Shown here: positions 24,325 to 32,212 of the stretch, piece after piece
How positions within the stretch are numbered: position 1 is the first letter of the stretch
Layout: each line of letters begins with the position of its first letter
From: Caloranaerobacter ferrireducens
GTDB taxonomy: Bacteria; Bacillota; Clostridia; Tissierellales; Thermohalobacteraceae
DNA: 32,269 nucleotides
Direction: 5' to 3'
NCBI RefSeq assembly: GCF_001730685.1
Contig: NZ_MDJR01000012.1
Coordinates: forward strand, 1-32,269
Program-made: the position numbers and the translations under genes
Notes under the pieces: generated by a model
The model's input: the letters and a program-made list of their open reading frames with translations, nothing else
What the model was told of the DNA's origin: nothing
The model's database searches: none

Positions 24325-24448
24325 GAACAAAATCTTCGATTAAATAAATTATAAATTAAGGTGGATTTTGTTGAAATCCTTTACAGAAATTATATTTAAA
24401 AATATCCACAATTTAATTTGGTATATAATTTCCTATGGATTATAAAAA
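24325..24448. repeat. two-hairpin repeat element, copy B
   Basis: Second copy of 23053-23171, same orientation, with about five extra bases in the loop of hairpin 1. Shared blocks include GAACAAAATCTT, GATTTTGTTGAAATCC, AAATTATATTTAAAA, CCACAATTTAA and TATAATTTCCTATGGATTAT. Stem halves AACAAAATC/GATTTTGTT and AAATTATAT/ATATAATTT are kept while loop bases differ. The two copies bracket mntA/hepT. Confidence 0.75.
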
Positions 24449-24479
24449 AACTGAGACAACGAGCTAGATTTGTTGTCTC
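24444..24479 (-). terminator. terminator after the response regulator
   Basis: On the minus strand, GAGACAAC pairs with GTTGTCTC over an 11-base loop, followed by AG and seven T. The T-run overlaps the end of hairpin repeat copy B. Confidence 0.85.
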
Positions 24480-24492
24480 TAAACTTGGCTTA

Positions 24493-24540
24493 TTAGATTG
24501 TATTTAAAATAAATAAGATAAGCGGTATTGTTGCTATGCT
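24493..24540 (-). pseudogene. relic of the 3' end of an AEC-family transporter gene
   Basis: The last 16 codons including the stop (SIATIPLILFILNTI) match the end of the intact AEC gene at 28805 (SIATIPFILFILNTM) with 44 of 48 bases identical. Upstream similarity stops abruptly near the response-regulator stop. The frame extends to an ATG at 24552 (MTK added), without a ribosome binding site. It is best read as a leftover of a second AEC gene that once followed the regulator. Confidence 0.75.
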
Positions 24541-24553
24541 TACTTTTGTCATA

Positions 24554-25249
24554 TCATATTACGGATATTTGGGCCTCAAATATGTAACCTATCCCTCTTA
24601 CTGATTTTATATATTTGGGATTTGCTTTATCGTCTTCTATTTTATCTCTTAATCTCTTTACATATGTATTTACTATATTTTCATCGTACAACTCACTTTC
24701 CCATACATGATTTAAAATCTGTTTTCTAGTTAAAACAGTATATGAATTATCTGCAAAAAATAACAGTAGATTAAATTCAGTTGTTGACAAGTTAATTTCA
24801 TTTCCATCTTTTATAACTTTATAAATATTTCTATATATTTCTATATTGTCAAATCTAATCACATTTCTACTTGAAGGCGACTTGTTATATTCTTTATATC
24901 GCCTTATATGAGCTTTTACTCTTGCTACGAGTTCTATAGGATCAAAGGGTTTTGTTATATAATCATCTGCACCAATCCCAAGTCCTAAAACCTTATCGTA
25001 CTGACTTGATCTAGCACTTAAAAACAATATGGGTATATTGTTTTTTTGCCTAATAATCTTACATGTTTCCAATCCATCTAGGTTATCCATATTTATATCT
25101 AAAATTATAAGTTTAATATCTTTATCCAATTTTTCAATAGCATCTTTACCACTATAAGCTGGTATAACTTCGATTCCATTTACTTTCATAAACTCACTTA
25201 TCATGTGAATAATTTTCTTTTCATCATCAACCATCATAATTTTATCCAC
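24554..25249 (-). CDS. OmpR-family two-component response regulator
   Basis: Transcription factor of 231 residues. The receiver domain (1-115) has the acid pair D8/D9, phospho-acceptor D51 in LIILDINMDNLDG, S78 and K100 in DDYITKPFD. The C-terminal winged helix (about 128-228) is complete, with ESELYDENIVNTYVKRLRDKI as the recognition helix and KYIKSVRGIGYIF at the end. The start is GTG with an AGG/GGGGG site. It is divergent from the YjiH-family transporter gene and is the only regulator near the histidine kinase at 26878, so the two are probably partners and the transporter a likely target. Confidence 0.93.
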   Translation of the reverse strand: MDKIMMVDDEKKIIHMISEFMKVNGIEVIPAYSGKDAIEKLDKDIKLIILDINMDNLDGLETCKIIRQKNNIPILFLSARSSQYDKVLGLGIGADDYITKPFDPIELVARVKAHIRRYKEYNKSPSSRNVIRFDNIEIYRNIYKVIKDGNEINLSTTEFNLLLFFADNSYTVLTRKQILNHVWESELYDENIVNTYVKRLRDKIEDDKANPKYIKSVRGIGYIFEAQISVI

Positions 25250-25399
25250 AACATCCTGCCCCCTTTGTTTAATTGTTTTAAATGAAATAATGACAATTCT
25301 ATGACTGTTCGATGTAAATATAATGAATTTTCAAAAAATTTCACATGTTTATTATATAATAGTAATACAAAAAAGTTAATCAATAAAGGGGGTCCTGAT

Positions 25400-26713
25400 A
25401 TGGATAATAATGTTCAAACAAAAAGTAGTAATGCTAGTAGTTTGTTAAAATTCATAGTCTTCAGTTTAATTGGTATTTTTATGTTTTTTATCCCTATTAA
25501 TATTGGGGGAAAATCAACTATTCCATTAGACCATATTGTTACAGGAGTTAAGACTCAACTACCTGCCTTAGCTTCTATATATGCCTTGATTATAATAGTG
25601 ATTGGCGGAATTACACCATTTATTAAAAAGACTTGGAATAAAGATAAAGTAACTGCCGTATTTTCACTGCTTAAACTTTTAGGAATTTTAGTTGCATTTA
25701 TGGCCTACTTTAAGTTTGGGCCAGCATGGCTATTCGAAAAAGATATGGTTCCATTTTTATTTAATAAGCTTGTTATTCCAGTTGGACTTATAGTACCTAT
25801 AGGAGCAGTCTTTTTAACATTTTTAGTAGGATATGGTCTTTTAGAATTTATAGGAGTTTTAATGAAACCTATTATGAAGCCTATTTGGAAAACACCAGGA
25901 AGGTCTGCTGTAGATGCAGTAGCTTCTTTCGTAGGAAGCTATTCTATAGGTCTTTTAATAACTAACAGAGTTTTTAAGGAAGGTAAATATACTATAAAGG
26001 AAGCATGTATTATAGCAACAGGTTTTTCAACAGTATCAGCAACTTTCATGATAATAGTTGCTAAGACACTTGGTCTTATGGAATTATGGAACACTTTCTT
26101 TTGGTCAACTCTTATAGTCACATTTATAGTTACTGCTATTACAGTTAGAATCAAACCTCTTAGCAGCAAAGATGATAGTTATATCTCTGGAGAAGGAGTT
26201 CCAGAACCAGAAATCAAAGGAAACTTATTTAAAAATGCACTTGACGAAGGTTTAAAAGCAGCTTCTAATTCTCCATCTTTAGCTAATAATATTATAGAAA
26301 ATTTAAAAGATGGGTTTGCTATGGCCATGGGAATACTCCCATCAATATTGTCCGTAGGTTTATTAGGATTGGTATTAGCTAAATACACTCCTATATTTGA
26401 TGTAATCGGATATATATTCTATCCATTCACACTTATTTTAAATATTCCCGAACCAATACTTGCAGCTAAAGCAATGTCAGTAGGATTGGCAGAAATGTTC
26501 CTTCCAGCACTTCTTGTAACAAGTGCTTCAGTAGTCACTAAGTTTGTAATAGGTGTTATTTCTATATCATCAATATTATTCTTCTCAGCATCAATCCCAT
26601 GTATTCTATCTACTGAAATACCTATAAGCATTACAGAAATATTAATAATCTGGATAGAAAGAACTATATTAACACTTTTATTAATAACACCATTAGCATT
26701 TCTTATATTCTAA
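25400..26713 (+). CDS. YjiH-family (nucleoside-recognition GATE domain) membrane protein
   Basis: Integral membrane protein of 437 residues with about ten helices. GATE-type segments are visible: GYGLLEFIGVLMKPIMKPIW, AVASFVGSYSIGLLITNRVF, EACIIATGFSTVSATFMIIV, and a second set near LPSILSVGLLGLVLAKYTPIF and ILAAKAMSVGLAEMFLPALL. YjiH proteins resemble nucleoside and ion carriers; the substrate is not established. The frame is open from 25301, but the real start is the ATG at 25400, preceded by AAAGGGGG. It sits between the divergent response regulator and the histidine kinase, and has its own terminator. Confidence 0.88.
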   Translation: MDNNVQTKSSNASSLLKFIVFSLIGIFMFFIPINIGGKSTIPLDHIVTGVKTQLPALASIYALIIIVIGGITPFIKKTWNKDKVTAVFSLLKLLGILVAFMAYFKFGPAWLFEKDMVPFLFNKLVIPVGLIVPIGAVFLTFLVGYGLLEFIGVLMKPIMKPIWKTPGRSAVDAVASFVGSYSIGLLITNRVFKEGKYTIKEACIIATGFSTVSATFMIIVAKTLGLMELWNTFFWSTLIVTFIVTAITVRIKPLSSKDDSYISGEGVPEPEIKGNLFKNALDEGLKAASNSPSLANNIIENLKDGFAMAMGILPSILSVGLLGLVLAKYTPIFDVIGYIFYPFTLILNIPEPILAAKAMSVGLAEMFLPALLVTSASVVTKFVIGVISISSILFFSASIPCILSTEIPISITEILIIWIERTILTLLLITPLAFLIF

Positions 26714-26754
26714 AATATGAATATTAAAATGATTTAAAAGAAATATGATAAAAT

Positions 26755-26799
26755 ATAAGCATCTATATCTGTAACAGATGTAGTTGCTTATATTTTTTT
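26755..26799 (+). terminator. terminator after the YjiH-family gene
   Basis: A 17-bp stem (26755-26771 with 26775-26791, one mismatch and one wobble) over a TAA loop, followed by seven T. The 164-base gap to the kinase holds this and a GGGG ribosome site at 26868-26871. Confidence 0.85.
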
Positions 26800-26877
26800 A
26801 TTTTTAACTTTGTGTTATAAGAATCTTTTAAAAAGCTTCTCAAGGTTAACTTTTTTGAAACATAAAGGGGTGTACTT

Positions 26878-28785
26878 ATGAGTCTAAAAAAAAGAATAAC
26901 CCTTACTATATGTTTAATTAATATTTTATTACTCATATTATTAAGTTGGGTTATATATAGTAAATCAGCTTTTATTTTAAATAAAGAAGCTGAAGTCTAT
27001 ATGCTGTCTCAATTAGATAGAGTTAAAGAAAATATTGATTTGCGTATAAGAATAAACAAGCTTGAAACTGAAAATCTGGCTTTAAACGAAAAGATAATAT
27101 CATTTTTAAAAGGGAAAATAGATGTTAATGAAATGAATAATATTTTAATAGAAAATATGTCAAAGAAAAATCAAAAAAGTAATTATTATAAAGATTTATT
27201 CGTACTAAATAACCAAGGAAAAATAATTGCTACATGTATGCCAGAAGCTATGAACTTAGACCTGTCGGATAGAAAATATTTTATAGAATCAAAAAAAACA
27301 AGAAATACGGTTACAAGCGATATATTAATTGCAAGGTCAGATGGATCTTTAATAGTAATAACAATAAGCCCTATCAGAGATTCAACAGGCATTGTATTGG
27401 GTTATGCAGGAATAGCAATAAAAGCTGAGTTTTTTTCAAAAATAGCAAATGAATTAAGACTTGGTAAAAGAGGATATTATGCAATAGTTGACTCAAGCAA
27501 TCGCATACTAACACATCCAAATAGCAAGCTTATTGCAAAAAATTCTATATATAATATAACAGATGAAATACTTAAAAAGTCTAAAGTTAAGACAAATACT
27601 GTAGTTGAAAAAAGAATCGTAGCAAACAATGGAGTAAAAGAATTTCAAATATATAAGCTTATGGATAGCAATAGATGGATACTCATTGCAGTTCTTCCAG
27701 AGCATGAAATGTACGAAAAATCAATTACACTCTTAAGTTATGTATTGCTAATAGGGACAATAAGTATAATACTTGCAATTTTATTAGGTACATATGTATC
27801 AAATAAAATCTCTAAACCTATTATTACTATAACAAATCATTTAGAAATGGCTACAAAAAGTAATTTACTCATAAAAAAATCAATTTCAGATTCTATAAAA
27901 AGTTTTAAAAAAAATGGAGAAAAATTTATTAGAGAAAGTGAAAAAATAAAAATATCCCCTAATGATGAAATCGGGAATTTGAGAAAAGCTTTAAAGAATT
28001 TAAAGGAATATTTCTTATTCCTTATAAACATGTTTGAAATTGAAAGCGAAAATCTTGTAAAGTATTCAAAGGAATTATCGTCTACTATAGAAAATACATC
28101 TTTTAGAACAGCTAGATTCATTTCTACGTTATCTCATGATTTAAAAACATTAATTACTCTTATAAAGGGATATGCAAAGGGACTTAAATCAGGAATTATA
28201 GCAGATGAAAAAATTAAAAACGAATTTCTCGATGGTATTATTAAAGGAGCTGAAGATATTGAAAAGATAACATGCGATATACTAGACAATGCATATGAAG
28301 CCCAGTGTATGCCTAAACTAAACAGAGAAAAAGTAAACGCAAAATACTATATAGAAGAATTGTTTGAAAGTACCAAACAATATATAATAAGCTCAAATAG
28401 AGTATTTGAAGGAGCTTGGAGTTGCAATGATGGATATCTTTATATAGATATAATTAAAATCAAAAGAGCTTGGAATAACTTGATAAATAATGCCGTCAAA
28501 TATTCAAATGAAAAAAGTAGGATAAAAATATTTATTATGCAAAAAGAAAATAAAGTCGAATTCAGAGTAATAGATGAGGGAATAGGTATTAGTGACAAAG
28601 AAATAGATAAAATATTTGATATGTTTTATAGAGGAGAAAAAAATAAGGAAAAAGGCTATGGACTTGGACTTTTCATTACAAAATCAATAATTGAAGCTCA
28701 TAACTCGAAACTTCATGTAAAATCTGAATATGGAAAAGGAACTGAATTTTGGTTCAGTTTAGATATATATAGCTCTAGCAGTTAA
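26878..28785 (+). CDS. Cache-domain sensor histidine kinase
   Basis: Membrane sensor of 635 residues. Helix 1 at 8-28; extracellular double-Cache ligand domain at about 35-280 (LSDRKYFIESKK and ARSDGSLIVITISPIRDSTG are typical dCache strands); helix 2 at 284-306; HAMP-like linker to about 380; dimerisation domain with H420 in STLSHDLKT; ATPase domain with NNLINNAVKYS, DEGIGISDKEIDKIFDMFYRG and GYGLGLFITKSIIEAH. The residue after HDLKT is leucine where proline is usual. It probably phosphorylates the OmpR-type regulator at 24554 in answer to a small extracellular metabolite. Transcribed in the same direction as the YjiH-family gene but separated by a terminator. Confidence 0.93.
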   Translation: MSLKKRITLTICLINILLLILLSWVIYSKSAFILNKEAEVYMLSQLDRVKENIDLRIRINKLETENLALNEKIISFLKGKIDVNEMNNILIENMSKKNQKSNYYKDLFVLNNQGKIIATCMPEAMNLDLSDRKYFIESKKTRNTVTSDILIARSDGSLIVITISPIRDSTGIVLGYAGIAIKAEFFSKIANELRLGKRGYYAIVDSSNRILTHPNSKLIAKNSIYNITDEILKKSKVKTNTVVEKRIVANNGVKEFQIYKLMDSNRWILIAVLPEHEMYEKSITLLSYVLLIGTISIILAILLGTYVSNKISKPIITITNHLEMATKSNLLIKKSISDSIKSFKKNGEKFIRESEKIKISPNDEIGNLRKALKNLKEYFLFLINMFEIESENLVKYSKELSSTIENTSFRTARFISTLSHDLKTLITLIKGYAKGLKSGIIADEKIKNEFLDGIIKGAEDIEKITCDILDNAYEAQCMPKLNREKVNAKYYIEELFESTKQYIISSNRVFEGAWSCNDGYLYIDIIKIKRAWNNLINNAVKYSNEKSRIKIFIMQKENKVEFRVIDEGIGISDKEIDKIFDMFYRGEKNKEKGYGLGLFITKSIIEAHNSKLHVKSEYGKGTEFWFSLDIYSSSS

Positions 28786-28806
28786 ATGCTAGAGCTTTTT
28801 GTTTTT
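28771..28806 (+). terminator. terminator after the histidine kinase
   Basis: AGCTCTAGCA (28771-28780) pairs perfectly with TGCTAGAGCT (28787-28796), followed by TTTTTGTTTTT. The left arm lies in the last codons of the kinase, and the T-run meets the stop of the convergent AEC gene. Confidence 0.88.
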
Positions 28807-29728
28807 ACATTGTATTTAAAATAAATAAAATAAATGGTATTGTTGCTATGCTTATTAATGTTGTTAAAAACACTCCCTGTGAGGCTAATCTGTAATCAGA
28901 GTCGAATCTTCTTGCAAATATTGCTGCATTTGCTGCTGTTGGCATACTGCTGATGATAACTGGTATGCCTGCAACTACTGGTGGTAAATTTAATCTTGTT
29001 AATACAAATAAAACTGATAAAGGTATTATTATAAGTCTTAATAAGGCTACTATAAAAAGTTTGCTATTACCGAATATCTCTTTAAACTTTGCATCCCCTA
29101 ATAGAGAACCCACTACTAACATGGCCATAGGGGTTGTTGATGCCCCTAATTTGTGTAAGGATATATATATAGGCTTAGGCAGCTTAATGGAAAATATAAA
29201 TAGGGTAAATCCTAAAACTATTGAAACTGTTCCAGGGTTTATTAATGCTTTTAAATTTATTTTCTTTTCATGTCCTGGGTTTACTAATATCACCCCTAAT
29301 GTCCATATAAGGATATTAAAAATAAGGTTGTATATTGCCGCATAAAATACACCAATCTTGCCGAAAGCCACTTCAACAACAGGATAACCCATAAATCCAA
29401 CGTTTGAAAATATTATCAAAAAGAGATATACTCCCTTTTGCATACCTTGTATCTTCAGCAGCTTTACAAATATAACACCAACTATAATCATAAATGTATA
29501 AACTATTACTCCAATTATAAGCAGTTTTATACTGTTACTTAACATATCTTGTGAAAATTTATAGTTCATTGATGTTATTATAAGTGCTGGTAAAGTCACA
29601 TATATTATAAGAGTAGATAGGCCTTTTCCTAATTCATCTGTCATAATGTTTATTTTCTTAAGTATAAAGCCTAATATTAGTAGAATGAATAGAACTAGTA
29701 CTTGGTTTAAAACTAGTATAAAGTCCAT
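28805..29728 (-). CDS. AEC-family (auxin efflux carrier-like) transporter
   Basis: Membrane carrier of 307 residues with ten helices in two inverted halves. Typical AEC features: an N-terminal QVLVLFILLILGFILKK, the break LIIYVTLPALIITSMNY near residue 43, FLIIFSNVGFMGYPVVEVAFG near 104, GASTTPMAMLVVGSLLG near 193 and MPTAANAAIFARRFDSD near 265. Bacterial members carry malate, malonate and other organic acids; the substrate here is unknown. AAGGAGG precedes the ATG. A relic of a second copy's 3' end lies at 24493-24540. Confidence 0.92.
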   Translation of the reverse strand: MDFILVLNQVLVLFILLILGFILKKINIMTDELGKGLSTLIIYVTLPALIITSMNYKFSQDMLSNSIKLLIIGVIVYTFMIIVGVIFVKLLKIQGMQKGVYLFLIIFSNVGFMGYPVVEVAFGKIGVFYAAIYNLIFNILIWTLGVILVNPGHEKKINLKALINPGTVSIVLGFTLFIFSIKLPKPIYISLHKLGASTTPMAMLVVGSLLGDAKFKEIFGNSKLFIVALLRLIIIPLSVLFVLTRLNLPPVVAGIPVIISSMPTAANAAIFARRFDSDYRLASQGVFLTTLISIATIPFILFILNTM

Positions 29729-29759
29729 TGAATTCCTCCTTGATAGCTATTTGTTTATC

Positions 29760-29775
29760 GCACAATGAATTGTGC
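29760..29775. promoter_or_regulatory. palindrome upstream of the AEC gene
   Basis: GCACAAT-ga-ATTGTGC, 32 bases before the AEC start. The two-base centre makes it a better protein-binding palindrome than an RNA hairpin. It may be an operator; no partner regulator is evident. Confidence 0.4.
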
Positions 29776-29793
29776 TCTACTTTGTTGAACGTA

Positions 29794-29820
29794 TAAAAAT
29801 AGGGAAGGCTCTCCTTCCCT
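29794..29820 (-). terminator. terminator after the flagellar rod operon
   Basis: On the minus strand, AGGGAAGG pairs with CCTTCCCT over a 4-base loop, followed by ATTTTTATA. It lies 44 bases past the stop of the rod-binding gene. Confidence 0.85.
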
Positions 29821-29863
29821 ACTATATTATCATATTTTATTAAACCGGTATATGGAGAAATTA

Positions 29864-30193
29864 TTATCTCCTCTTCAACTGCTCATATAATATTTTTGCT
29901 AAACCAATTCCCTGTCCTTTTTCACTTACTGATTTAGCTATTTCTTGGTCATACATATCTTCAAATAATTCTCTTGCTGCAGTCTTTTCTACAAGTCCTC
30001 CGTCTGGAATAGTTGAACGCATTTGTTTTAAAAGCATATGAGTAAATAAGGACTCAAATTCTTTACAGACTTTCATAAGTTCTTTATTGTCATGTTTTGT
30101 ATATGCCTTATCTATTTTTCTTTTTAAATTTGATGTATTCGATTGAGATTTTTGTATATTAGCTTGATTTATTATGTTGTTTATGTTTAACAT
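29864..30193 (-). CDS. rod-binding protein (FlgJ N-terminal-like)
   Basis: Flagellar rod assembly protein of 109 residues. It matches the rod-binding domain of FlgJ: LMKVCKEFESLFTHMLLKQM, then IPDGGLVEKTAARELFEDMYDQE and KGQGIGLAKILYEQL. The C-terminal muramidase domain of proteobacterial FlgJ is absent, as is usual in Firmicutes, so another enzyme must open the peptidoglycan. The first 35 residues are polar and probably flexible. It is the last gene of the rod operon, 8 bases behind flgG. Confidence 0.88.
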   Translation of the reverse strand: MLNINNIINQANIQKSQSNTSNLKRKIDKAYTKHDNKELMKVCKEFESLFTHMLLKQMRSTIPDGGLVEKTAARELFEDMYDQEIAKSVSEKGQGIGLAKILYEQLKRR

Positions 30194-30201
30194 AGGATCA
30201 C

Positions 30202-30999
30202 CTATCTTCTAAGGTTGTTTGCCATTTGGAGCATTTCGTCTAATGTTTGGATTGATTTTGAATTAATCTCGTATGCTCTTTGAGCTGTAATCATCTTTAC
30301 CATTTCTTCAACTACCTGTACATTTGATGTTTCAAGATATCCTTGTACAATTCTACTGTCCATTTCTTCTGCATCTACTGAAATTTCTTCACCGGATGCA
30401 CTTGTAGCACTGTATAAGTTCTGTCCTTCACTTATAAGCCCCTCTGGATTCATAAATTTAACAAATTTTAGTCTTCCTAAATCTACAGTTTGACCTTGCT
30501 CATCCTTTGCAGTTATATATCCTAGCTCATCTATAGTTATATCAGACAAATTGTTATCTATAACTATTTCTTCATCATCTTCATTTAGAACAAAATACCC
30601 TTCTGATGTAGTCAGTTTTCCCTCGTCTTCGTTAATACTAAGCTTGAAGCTTCCGTCTCTTGTATACTTTATTTGGCCATTTGGTGTTAACACTGCAAAA
30701 AAACCATCTCCATCTATTGCTAAATCTAACGGGTTTTGCGTTTCTATTAAGCTTCCCATTTTGAAATCTCTTGTTGTAGCTGTCGGCATAACACCATGTC
30801 CTACTTCTAAATTTACAGGTCTTCCTTTATCATCTTTTAGATTTGTTCTTTTTAGTGTTTCATAAAAAAGGTCTTTAAATTCAACTCTTTGACCCTTATA
30901 TGAAGTTGTATTTACATTAGCTAGGTTGTTTGAGATTGTATCGATATTTAGCTGCTGTGCCTTCATTCCTGTAGCTGCTGTCCATAAAGAACGTATCAT
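30202..30999 (-). CDS. flgG: flagellar distal rod protein FlgG
   Basis: Structural protein of the flagellar rod, exported by the flagellar type III system. Normal length (265). The N-terminal helix has the rod signature SLWTAATGMKAQQLNIDTISNNLANVNT, the middle has NPLDLAIDGDGFFAV and TRDGSFKL, and the C-terminus has the conserved VQGYLETSNVQVVEEMVKMI and TAQRAYEINSKSIQTLDEML. It follows the flgF-like gene by 19 bases. In B. subtilis the related pair is flhO/flhP behind mbl; the same order could hold beyond the right edge. Confidence 0.95.
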   Translation of the reverse strand: MIRSLWTAATGMKAQQLNIDTISNNLANVNTTSYKGQRVEFKDLFYETLKRTNLKDDKGRPVNLEVGHGVMPTATTRDFKMGSLIETQNPLDLAIDGDGFFAVLTPNGQIKYTRDGSFKLSINEDEGKLTTSEGYFVLNEDDEEIVIDNNLSDITIDELGYITAKDEQGQTVDLGRLKFVKFMNPEGLISEGQNLYSATSASGEEISVDAEEMDSRIVQGYLETSNVQVVEEMVKMITAQRAYEINSKSIQTLDEMLQMANNLRR

Positions 31000-31018
31000 T
31001 TTTATTTACTCCTTTCGT

Positions 31019-32092
31019 TTATATTCTCGCTATGTCGTTTACAACTTTACCTAATAGCTCGTCCTGTATTTTTAGTATTCTTTGGCTCGCTTCGTAGTTT
31101 CTTAGCACACTTATCATATCTACCATTTCTTTTATGCTTTCAACATTTGAGCCTTCTAGATATCCTCTTAGGACTTGTCCATCAAAAGGCATTTCTTCAG
31201 GCTCTATGTTGTCTTCTATTTTATAAAGGTTATAACCTTGTTTTCTTAGGAATTCTTTATTTTTTATATCAACTATATCAAGCTTATCTATCACTTCACC
31301 ATCTTTAATAATTTCTCCTTTTTCATTGATGGTAAAATCATTGCCTTCTAATATTATTGAACCATATTTTCCTAAAACAAAATATCCTTCTGTAGTAACA
31401 AGTTCTCCTTTATCATTTAGTGAAAAAGACCCATCTCTTGTATATAATATTTTTTCACCATCATATACTTTAAAGAAACCATCGCCTTTAAGTGCAAAAT
31501 CTAAACTGTTTCCTGTTTCTACTATATTACCCTGATTAAAGTTGGTAAAAACTCTACTTGTTTTAACTCCTGAGCTTATAGTTCCTATTACATTTGGCTG
31601 TGGAAATTCTATTAGATTATCTATTATTTTACCATTTGACATGATATTGCCCTTACTGTCAATCTCAATATCTTTACTATCAACTTTTATTTTACCATTT
31701 CTGCCAAGCACATAGTTTCCACCATCTGTTTTTATGGCATCATTTCCATCTTTATAGTATGTTCTTAGATATCCTTCTTCATCTATTGTAAATCTCATTT
31801 CTCTTGTATGGCTAATTCCAAGAGGTGTCTTTATTCTAAAATATCCTGAATTAATATTTAGTTTATAAACATCTCCATCTTTTTCAACCTTTACTCCTTT
31901 AAACTGACCATGGTTGTCCATATCTACTGTATCATTAATTTTGCTTAAAAGCACCTCTGGAAATGATTCTGAAATAAGCACATCTTTTTTAAATCCAGTA
32001 GTATTAATATTAGCTAGATTATTGGATATTGTATCCATCCTTTTTTGGTTTATTAACAACGACGTTGCTGATGCATATAATCCTCTATTCAT
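31019..32092 (-). CDS. flgF: flagellar rod protein FlgF-like, with an internal duplication
   Basis: Proximal-rod protein of the FlgF/FlgG family, 357 residues against the usual 250-270. Conserved ends are present: MNRGLYASATSLLINQKRMD with SNNLANINTTGFKK, and LRGYLEGSNVESIKEMVDMI with LRNYEASQRILKIQDELL. The extra length is a repeat of the middle: residues 82-162 (GYFRIKTPLG, HTREMRFTIDEEGYL, NYVLGRNGKI, NGKIIDNL) resemble 203-274 (GFFKVYDGEK, YTRDGSFSLNDKGEL, GYFVLGKYGSI, DGEVIDKL). It starts with AGGAG eight bases before the ATG and heads the visible part of the rod operon. Confidence 0.9.
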   Translation of the reverse strand: MNRGLYASATSLLINQKRMDTISNNLANINTTGFKKDVLISESFPEVLLSKINDTVDMDNHGQFKGVKVEKDGDVYKLNINSGYFRIKTPLGISHTREMRFTIDEEGYLRTYYKDGNDAIKTDGGNYVLGRNGKIKVDSKDIEIDSKGNIMSNGKIIDNLIEFPQPNVIGTISSGVKTSRVFTNFNQGNIVETGNSLDFALKGDGFFKVYDGEKILYTRDGSFSLNDKGELVTTEGYFVLGKYGSIILEGNDFTINEKGEIIKDGEVIDKLDIVDIKNKEFLRKQGYNLYKIEDNIEPEEMPFDGQVLRGYLEGSNVESIKEMVDMISVLRNYEASQRILKIQDELLGKVVNDIARI

Positions 32093-32106
32093 TTAACTCA
32101 CTCCTC

Positions 32107-32152
32107 GCGATTAGTCTTTCGTTGCTCACTTTTCGCTATTTGCCGTTCGATG
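32107..32152. repeat. TTCG-rich degenerate repeat
   Basis: Units such as TCTTTCG, CTTTTCG and CCGTTCG spaced 6-13 bases apart, upstream of the flgF-like gene. Same type as the tracts at 18019 and 24272. Confidence 0.5.
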
Positions 32153-32170
32153 TTCATATGTGTTTCAGTT

Positions 32171-32212
32171 GCCAGAATGGTAGCGGAGAATTAATTCTCC
32201 GCTACTACTGGC
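32171..32212. repeat. long palindrome upstream of the flagellar rod operon
   Basis: A perfect 24-bp palindrome (32181-32204; half TAGCGGAGAATT) flanked by GCCAG (32171-32175) and CTGGC (32208-32212). On plus it is followed by TTTTCG; on minus there is no T-run. It may be a terminator for a gene beyond the right edge or a dispersed palindrome. Confidence 0.65.

Noticed and set aside
23053-24448. Possible CRISPR array from the two repeat copies
   Set aside because: Only two copies, each about 120 bp and 1.27 kb apart, with no spacer ladder and no cas genes.
25301-25399. Start of the YjiH-family protein at 25301
   Set aside because: The added 33 residues are polar and non-conserved in style, while AAAGGGGG sits correctly before the ATG at 25400.
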